42,779 bases of DNA, taken from the NCBI GenBank assembly GCA_022361295.1, contig JAKSBD010000153.1:1-42779 (forward strand), read 5' to 3'. Source of the DNA: Bacteroidales bacterium (GTDB lineage Bacteria > Bacteroidota > Bacteroidia > Bacteroidales > Marinilabiliaceae). This document shows positions 36,601 to 42,779 of the stretch, piece by piece. The notes below the pieces were generated by a model. It was not told where the DNA came from. It saw only the letters and a program-made list of their open reading frames with translations, and did not search any database. Position numbers and translations under genes: made by a program. The first letter of the stretch is position 1. Each line of letters opens with the position of its first letter.

Positions 36601-38130
36601 ATGAGTAAGAAAACGATTTTGATTATCCTTGATGGATGGGGATACGGAGACCACTCGAAATCAGATGGTATCTTCACAGGTGAAACGCCATATTTCGATA
36701 GTTTGGTTAAAAATTATCCAAACTCTCAATTACAAGCCTCTGGTGAAAATGTTGGCCTACCTGACGGACAGATGGGTAACAGTGAAGTAGGTCACTTGAA
36801 CATTGGTGCCGGACGTGTTGTATACCAGGATTTGGTGAAGATTAACCGTGCTTGTGCCGATGGTTCAATCGCTCAAAACCCTGAAGTTGTTAAAGCTTAT
36901 TCATATGCAAAGGAAAACAACAAGCAGATTCACTTCCTGGGATTATTATCCAAAGGTGGTGTACACTCAAGCCAGGAGCACCTATACAAATTATTAGACA
37001 TTGCAAAAGAATATGGTATTGAAGAGCGCGCTTTCGTTCATGCTTTTATGGACGGACGTGACACTGACCCGAAAAGTGGTAAAGGCTTTATGGCTGAATT
37101 ACTTCAGCACATGGAGAAATCAGGTGGTCAGGTGGCATCAATGATTGGCCGATACTATGCAATGGACCGCGATAAGCGTTGGGAGCGTGTTAAAGAGGCT
37201 TATGACTTGATGGTGAACGGTACAGGTAAAGCAACAAACGATATCCTTTCTGCAATAGATGAGTCATACACTGAAGGTGTAACCGATGAGTTTATCAAGG
37301 CTGTTAGCCACGTTGATGCTGAAGGCAAGCAGGTAGGAACCATCAGTGAAGGTGATGTTGTTGTATTCTTCAACTTCCGAAATGACCGTGCACGTGAAAT
37401 TACTCAGGTATTAACTCAACAGGACATGCCTGAAGAAGGAATGAAAACAATTCCTTTACACTACTGTACCATGACTCCTTATGATGCTACCTTTGAAGGT
37501 ATGCACATCTTATTTGATAAGGATAATGTATCAAATACAATTGGTGAAGTAGTTGCCAACGCAGGTATGAAACAATTGCGCATTGCTGAGACTGAAAAGT
37601 ATGCTCACGTTACTTTCTTCTTTTCAGGTGGTCGCGAGGCTGTTTACGACGGTGAAGATCGCATCCTGGTTAACTCACCAAAAGTAGCTACATACGACTT
37701 GCAGCCAGAAATGAGTGCTCACGAAGTAAAAGATAAGATTGTAGCTGAGTTGAATCAGAACAAATATGATTTCATTGCTTTAAACTATGCGAATGGTGAT
37801 ATGGTTGGTCACACTGGTGAGTACGATGCCATTATGAAAGCGGTTAAAGCTGTTGACGAATGCCTCGAAGCAACTATTGAAGCAGCCAAAGCAAACGGTT
37901 ATGAAGCAATCATCATTGCTGACCACGGTAATGCAGATAACGCTATTAATGCTGATGGTTCACCAAACACTGCTCACTCGTTAAATCCGGTTCCGTTCAT
38001 CTGGGTTACTGAGCGTAAGGGTGAGGTTAAAGATGGAATATTAGCTGACGTTGCACCATCTATTCTTCGTTTAATGAACGTTGAACAACCAGACGAAATG
38101 ACAGGTGAAGCACTTATTGAATTAAAGTAA
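36601..38130 (+). CDS. gpmI: 2,3-bisphosphoglycerate-independent phosphoglycerate mutase
   Basis: 509 aa; [74 protein letters not shown]. Confidence 0.98.
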   Translation: MSKKTILIILDGWGYGDHSKSDGIFTGETPYFDSLVKNYPNSQLQASGENVGLPDGQMGNSEVGHLNIGAGRVVYQDLVKINRACADGSIAQNPEVVKAYSYAKENNKQIHFLGLLSKGGVHSSQEHLYKLLDIAKEYGIEERAFVHAFMDGRDTDPKSGKGFMAELLQHMEKSGGQVASMIGRYYAMDRDKRWERVKEAYDLMVNGTGKATNDILSAIDESYTEGVTDEFIKAVSHVDAEGKQVGTISEGDVVVFFNFRNDRAREITQVLTQQDMPEEGMKTIPLHYCTMTPYDATFEGMHILFDKDNVSNTIGEVVANAGMKQLRIAETEKYAHVTFFFSGGREAVYDGEDRILVNSPKVATYDLQPEMSAHEVKDKIVAELNQNKYDFIALNYANGDMVGHTGEYDAIMKAVKAVDECLEATIEAAKANGYEAIIIADHGNADNAINADGSPNTAHSLNPVPFIWVTERKGEVKDGILADVAPSILRLMNVEQPDEMTGEALIELK

Positions 38131-38148
38131 TTCTACTTAATAAATAAT

Positions 38149-38190
38149 AAAAGTGGCTGTTCCGGGTTATCGGGACAGCCACTTTTGATT
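38149..38190 (+). terminator. Hairpin terminator after gpmI
   Basis: aaaagtggctgttcc ... gggacagccacttttgatt. Confidence 0.8.
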
Positions 38191-38342
38191 TACAATGTTT
38201 TAATGTAAGATGGTTGAGATGAATAAACATGAGTTCGACATTAAACTCCGCTCTCAGATTATATGGAAAGACGAAGTATATCGCACAACGTTGAATTGTT
38301 ACGTATGAAGTCTGTTCTTCAGTTTTGGATTCTGGATTTATC

Positions 38343-38374
38343 AAATTAACAAATCGCCAAATCAACAAACAAAA
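38343..38374. repeat. Degenerate 8-bp tandem repeat, about 4 units
   Basis: aaattaac aaatcgcc aaatcaac aaacaaaa. Confidence 0.55.
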
Positions 38375-38408
38375 CAAGAATTATAGCGTTTCATACAAAA
38401 TTGAATTG

Positions 38409-39074
38409 ATGAACCAGCACAAAACAAAGGAACTAAAAGCGGTAAACGTAATCAGCAATGAGCTTTTAACCGACGATGTTCACTACATATCTGTTGACAA
38501 ACCGTTTGACTTTAAAGCAGGACAGGTAATTGCCGTTGCCATGCAACCAACTGATGAACCTCGTCTCTACTCCATTGCTTCAGGCATCAGCAAAAAACAC
38601 TTAAGTATTCTTTTTGATGTAAAGCCCGAGGGTGAGTTAACACCTCCTTTATCAGTTGTCAAACCCGGTGATACCATTTATATTTCTGAACCATTCGGTA
38701 AATTCCTGTGCCTGGACAGTCCTGCCACATGGATTGCAACAGGAACCGGTATTGCGCCATTTATTTCATTGGTGGAATCAAAACAGGCAAACAATGTTAA
38801 TCTCCTGCATGGTGCACGAACACTGGACAAGTTTTTCTTTCAGGATTACCTGGAGGAGCAACTGGGCAATAACTACCAGCGATTTTGCACAACAGAGGCC
38901 AGTGAAAAAACAACAGAAGGTCGCTTAACAAGTTATCTGAAGAATTCAGAGAATCTTCCAACCAATAATAAATACTATCTTTGCGGCAGTTCGCAAATGG
39001 TAATAGACGTCAGGGAAATACTGATTGCAAAAGGCGTCGCTTTTGATAATATTATTGCAGAAATATACTTTTAA
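38409..39074 (+). CDS. Ferredoxin-NADP reductase-like FAD/NAD(P)-binding oxidoreductase
   Basis: Start chosen at MNQHKTKELKAVNV within ORF 38325-39074; FKAGQVIAVAM, PRLYSIASG, TWIATGTGIAPFISLV, YYLCGSSQMVIDVREIL. Confidence 0.88.
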   Translation: MNQHKTKELKAVNVISNELLTDDVHYISVDKPFDFKAGQVIAVAMQPTDEPRLYSIASGISKKHLSILFDVKPEGELTPPLSVVKPGDTIYISEPFGKFLCLDSPATWIATGTGIAPFISLVESKQANNVNLLHGARTLDKFFFQDYLEEQLGNNYQRFCTTEASEKTTEGRLTSYLKNSENLPTNNKYYLCGSSQMVIDVREILIAKGVAFDNIIAEIYF

Positions 39075-39076
39075 AG

Positions 39077-40120
39077 ATGAGTAAAGAGGCATTATACGGA
39101 AAAACACTTAGTGAGTTAAAGGCATGTGTGAAAGATTTGGGTTTGCCCGCATTTACCTCAAAGCAAATTGCCGATTGGTTGTACAAAAAGCATGTGACAA
39201 CCATTGACGATATGACTAACTTATCAAAAAAAGCCAGAATTCAGTTGAATGAAAAGTACGAGGTTGGCCTAATGCCACCACAGTCTTTTCAGGAATCAGT
39301 CGACGGCACTAAGAAATACCTTTATCAAACCAATAATAATCAGTTTATTGAAGCTGCATATTTACCGGAAGAAAATCGCAATACCTTATGCATTTCGTCT
39401 CAGGTTGGCTGTAAAATGGGCTGTTTATTCTGTATGACTGCTCGCCAGGGTTTCCAGAAGAACCTGACAAGCAATGAAATACTCAACCAGATTGCAAGTT
39501 TACCAGAGCGGGATACGCTGACCAATGTAGTATACATGGGTATGGGGGAACCTATGGATAACATTGAAAATGTGCTCAAAAGCCTTGAAATCATCACTGC
39601 CGAATGGGGTTATGCATGGAGCCCGCGCCGCATTAATGTATCAACCATAGGAGTAATACCGGCTATGCGCCGCTTTATTGAAGAGTCGGAAGCTCACCTG
39701 GCCATTAGTCTCCATTCTCCTTTTAACGAAGAACGCAAACAGCTGATGCCAATTGAAAATGTATATACAGCCGAAAAACTGGTTGAAGCCTTGCATGATT
39801 ATGATTTTGGCCGACAGCGTCGCATTTCCTTTGAGTACATCATGTTTAAAGGTGTTAACGATTCAGCTCAACATGTTAAGGGATTACTCCAATTGCTTAA
39901 CGGAATAAAATGTCGCATTAATTTGATTCATTTTCACCCAATCCCTAACTCTCCACTGGAGGGAAGCGATTATAAAACCATGGAATTTTTCCGCGATAAG
40001 TTATCTCAGAAGGGCATTACAACTACCATCAGAAAATCAAGAGGAGAAGATATTTATGCCGCATGTGGCTTATTATCAACAAAAAAACTACTAAAAGAAA
40101 ATAGCGACACAGATTATTAA
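39077..40120 (+). CDS. rlmN: 23S rRNA (adenine(2503)-C(2))-methyltransferase
   Basis: 347 aa; SSQVGCKMGCLFCMTARQGFQKNLTSNEILNQI, NVVYMGMGEPMDN, STIGVIPAMRRF, RKSRGEDIYAACGLLSTK. Confidence 0.97.
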   Translation: MSKEALYGKTLSELKACVKDLGLPAFTSKQIADWLYKKHVTTIDDMTNLSKKARIQLNEKYEVGLMPPQSFQESVDGTKKYLYQTNNNQFIEAAYLPEENRNTLCISSQVGCKMGCLFCMTARQGFQKNLTSNEILNQIASLPERDTLTNVVYMGMGEPMDNIENVLKSLEIITAEWGYAWSPRRINVSTIGVIPAMRRFIEESEAHLAISLHSPFNEERKQLMPIENVYTAEKLVEALHDYDFGRQRRISFEYIMFKGVNDSAQHVKGLLQLLNGIKCRINLIHFHPIPNSPLEGSDYKTMEFFRDKLSQKGITTTIRKSRGEDIYAACGLLSTKKLLKENSDTDY

Positions 40121-40250
40121 CCCCGTCGCGCAGTTGAATTCAACTTATACAATTCCTCTTAAGAATCTTCTTTACAGTACGATACCTGACGGATCTGAAT
40201 AAAAAGGCTGTCATTGGCATCGCTCTGTGTATGCCTAGATTCTAAATCTA

Positions 40251-40305
40251 ATTAAACTCAGACTAAACTCAAACCAAACTCAAATTAAACTCAAATTAAA
40301 TTCGA
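40251..40305. repeat. 11-bp tandem repeat, 5 units
   Basis: attaaactcag actaaactcaa accaaactcaa attaaactcaa attaaattcga. Confidence 0.85.
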
Positions 40306-40328
40306 TTCAGATTGACTTTAATCTGAAT
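40305..40328. other. Hairpin abutting the 11-bp repeat array
   Basis: attcagatt-gacttt-aatctgaat. Confidence 0.6.
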
Positions 40329-40427
40329 TTAATATGTCTTAAATATAACTTTAGGATGACTTTAGTTATAAAGAGGCAGAGTGCTGCCATGAGGTAAATT
40401 TCATCAATTATACCGATTACTAATCAA

Positions 40428-40445
40428 TCCCGATAGCTATCGGGA
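40428..40445. repeat. 18-bp perfect palindrome tcccgatagctatcggga
   Basis: Read directly; its core resembles the stem centre of the 26381-26428 palindrome (ccccgataattatcgggg). Confidence 0.7.
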
Positions 40446-40696
40446 GCGTCCTAAGTTCGTTTCACTCCCAAAAACACTCTGAAAATGTATCGGCATCATA
40501 CCAGCACATTTTAATATTTAAATGGTATTATTAGATTGGAGCTTGATTATATATTTAGTTAAACCCGAATATGTTAGTGAAATATACCTGATATCAACTA
40601 TCAAAAATCATTTACTTCCCGGTCCTTCGGAGTTTATATACAGCTACTGGATTTATCAATACTTCTTCTTACTTTTGACTAACAAATACAAAAATC

Positions 40697-41503
40697 ATGA
40701 AGACGTTACCTTTATCAATATTGCTATTTACGATACTATTCGTGGCTTGTGGTCCAAGTCAGGAAGAATTGGCTAAAGAGAAATATGATCTGGCAGAACA
40801 ACTGTTTAATCAGAAGAAGTTCAATGATGCTAAACTGGAGATAGATTCGATTGAAGAATTATATCCAAACCAGGTTGAATATATTACACGTGGTAATGAC
40901 CTTTTGCGACAAATTACCATTGAAGAGCAGAGACAAAACCTGGTTTTTCTTGACAGCATGCTACAGGCGAAGCAATCTGAACTTGAGCCCTTGATGAAGA
41001 ACTTTATTGAATCCTCTGATTATGGATCAAAAAAGATACTTATTCATAAACGACAAAAGCCTGAAAACTCTTATGGAAGAACCTATCTGAGGGCTCATCT
41101 TGATTTAGAAGGTAACTTCTATATTTCGAGCCGATACACTGGTGCCGAAAGAATTTATCACGATCAGATAAAAGTTTATTTCAGTGGTAATAATGCACTA
41201 AGCGAAGAAATTAAAGAAGATGGTTTTAATAACCGTCATTTTGAAGATGGAGAAACCCAATGGGAAGTTGTTAACTTCAAAGATGGAAAAGACAATGGTG
41301 TAATTGACTTTATTGCCAACAATGCCAATCAATCATTAAAAGTACAATTCAGGGGTAAAAAGTACTATTACATAGTGATGGAGAAGTTTGATAAAGAAGC
41401 TATTCGTGACGGTTATGAAATTTCTTTCGTCCTCAAAGAAATCAAACGTATAAATGAGGAGATTAAAAAGGTTAAAGCAGAGCTTAGCCGCTTAAATGCT
41501 TAA
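40697..41503 (+). CDS. Uncharacterized lipoprotein (TPR-like/coiled-coil N-terminus)
   Basis: 268 aa; MKTLPLSILLFTILFVACGPSQEELAKEKYDLAEQLFNQKKFNDAKLEIDSIEELYPNQ. Confidence 0.82.
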   Translation: MKTLPLSILLFTILFVACGPSQEELAKEKYDLAEQLFNQKKFNDAKLEIDSIEELYPNQVEYITRGNDLLRQITIEEQRQNLVFLDSMLQAKQSELEPLMKNFIESSDYGSKKILIHKRQKPENSYGRTYLRAHLDLEGNFYISSRYTGAERIYHDQIKVYFSGNNALSEEIKEDGFNNRHFEDGETQWEVVNFKDGKDNGVIDFIANNANQSLKVQFRGKKYYYIVMEKFDKEAIRDGYEISFVLKEIKRINEEIKKVKAELSRLNA

Positions 41504-41504
41504 T

Positions 41505-41539
41505 AACCTTAGATCGTCATTTAATGTCGATCTAAGGTT
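41505..41539 (+). terminator. 12-bp stem hairpin after the lipoprotein gene
   Basis: aaccttagatcg ... cgatctaaggtt. Confidence 0.75.
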
Positions 41540-41561
41540 AATAGGCCTGTTAGTCTTTGTG

Positions 41562-41596
41562 AAGCTGTTACAATATAATGTGACAGCTTTTTTTGC
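41562..41596 (+). terminator. Second hairpin with T-tract
   Basis: aagctgttaca-atataa-tgtgacagctttttttg. Confidence 0.75.
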
Positions 41597-41927
41597 ACTA
41601 GTCACAGCTTTAATACCAACTTTTCTTCAAAGGGCGACTTAAATAATTACAGAATATTTGTAATTAGGCAAGGCATAAACCACGATAGTTAACGTGGGAG
41701 GCCTAGCAGAAGTTCTGTTGTTCTTTTATAACGAAGCACTAAAGAATTTTTTAAATGGCTTTTTGATGTAATATTGGTATAATTACTTAATTCTTAAACG
41801 TTAACTTACAAATCGGCATCCGGGACTAATTTTCACACTCATTTTTCGTCATTTCATCAAAAAAGTGAGCTAAAAGGCATAATACTTAATAACTTGGTTA
41901 TTTAGTTTTTACCAAAACTATTTTGTT

Positions 41928-42779
41928 ATGCAAACCCAAAGCCCAATTAACAGGTTGTTAAAAGCAACTTGCCTTGCGTTATTCGCTATAATGTTGCCTG
42001 GTTTTATTGTAGGACAAGATGCTCCTACTGCCATTCCTGATATTATTAACGTTAACGAAGGAGAAACTGCTACAGTTTTATCAGATGGTTCAACTTCTGT
42101 ATTAACAAATGACAGTGACCCAAACAGTGATCCGTTAACGGCTGCATTGGTTGACAATGTCAGTCATGGATCTTTAACCTTATTTTCAGATGGAACTTTC
42201 TCATATACCCATGATGATTCTGAAACTACAAGTGACAGTTTCACATACACGGCTAATGATGATGAGGGATTAACATCAGCCACTACAACAGTTACAATAA
42301 ATATAACACCCCAAAATGACCCGCCGGTGGCAACTGATGATGCTGCTACTGTACTTGAAGGTGCTTCTGTGAACATCGATCTGACAGATAATGTAAGTGA
42401 CGACGGCACTGTGGTCTTCTCTACTTTAGCTTTTGGTGCCGCAACCAATGGATCGGTTACCAATAATAATGACGGTACAATAACCTATACCCATAATGAT
42501 TCTGAAACAACTGGTGATAGTTTCACATACACGGTGAATGATAACGACGGAGCAACATCCAATACGGCTACAATCACTATTACTGTAACACCTGAGAATG
42601 ACCCGCCGGTGGCAACTGACGATGCTGCTACTGTACTTGAAGGTGCTTCTGTGAACATCGATCTGACAGATAATGTAAGCGACGACGGCACTGTGGTTTT
42701 CTCTACTTTAGCTTTTGGTGCCGCAACCAATGGATCGGTTACCAATAATAATGACGGTACAATAACCTATACCCATAAT
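41928..42779 (+). CDS. Secreted tandem-95/VCBS-like repeat protein (adhesin-type), truncated at window edge
   Basis: ATG at 41928 with 284 open codons to the window end; signal peptide (LLKATCLALFAIMLPGFIVGQ) then repeats NDPPVATDDAATVLEGASVNIDLTDNVSDDGTVVFSTLAFGAATNGSVTNNNDGTITYTHNDSETTGDSFTYTVNDNDG. Confidence 0.9.
   Translation, partial: MQTQSPINRLLKATCLALFAIMLPGFIVGQDAPTAIPDIINVNEGETATVLSDGSTSVLTNDSDPNSDPLTAALVDNVSHGSLTLFSDGTFSYTHDDSETTSDSFTYTANDDEGLTSATTTVTINITPQNDPPVATDDAATVLEGASVNIDLTDNVSDDGTVVFSTLAFGAATNGSVTNNNDGTITYTHNDSETTGDSFTYTVNDNDGATSNTATITITVTPENDPPVATDDAATVLEGASVNIDLTDNVSDDGTVVFSTLAFGAATNGSVTNNNDGTITYTHN
42315..42779 (+). repeat. Near-identical 282-bp (94-codon) tandem coding repeat
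   Basis: aatgacccgccggtggcaactga... starts at 42315 and again at 42597; the visible 183 nt of the second copy differ at about 3 positions. Confidence 0.93.

Noticed and set aside
38325-38408. N-terminal extension of the FNR-like protein
   Set aside because: The residues encoded (MDSGFIKLTNRQINKQNK...) fall in the 8-bp repeat region and precede the conserved domain; start at 38409 is more likely.
40522-40776. 84-aa plus-strand ORF upstream of the lipoprotein
   Set aside because: Overlaps the signal peptide region of the well-supported lipoprotein ORF at 40697; AT-rich, no signature.
42164-42745. Two minus-strand ORFs encoding the same MVTDPLVAAPKAKVEK... peptide
   Set aside because: Antisense products of the tandem coding repeat, not independent duplicated genes.

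Overview
The window is Bacteroidota-type chromosomal DNA, probably a marine or anaerobic Bacteroidales/Marinilabiliales relative; this is inferred from gene content and TAnnTTTG promoter-like motifs, not from a database search. It is mostly dense single-copy protein genes with clear hairpin terminators. I see no rRNA, tRNA, CRISPR array, transposase or phage genes. Main blocks: a truncated AbgT-family transporter; a LytS/LytTR signalling cluster containing a second, apparently degenerate kinase; an exported protein with about ten ~34-residue repeats; an aldo/keto reductase with an M64 peptidase; an MscS channel; an Lrp regulator; a split 5'-nucleotidase operon; YaaA; a DeoR-type regulator; an amidohydrolase; a Dus protein; a SIS isomerase / phosphohexomutase / isochorismatase-like operon with a PfkB kinase; a XylF-like binding lipoprotein divergent from a chemoreceptor; a KamA-like radical SAM protein; a diflavin reductase; a transaldolase; SdaA; NfeD/stomatin; GpmI; an FNR-like protein with RlmN; and the start of a tandem-95-type repeat adhesin. 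The best candidate for an undescribed system is 32716-35561. It encodes a membrane-anchored tetraheme NapC/NrfH-like cytochrome fused to an FGE/SUMF1-like domain, tightly followed by a Tat-signal Gfo/Idh/MocA oxidoreductase and a 10-cysteine, 62-aa protein that starts on a GTG overlapping the oxidoreductase stop codon. Several intergenic regions also carry degenerate short-period (mostly 8-bp, also 7, 11 and 14 bp) tandem repeats.
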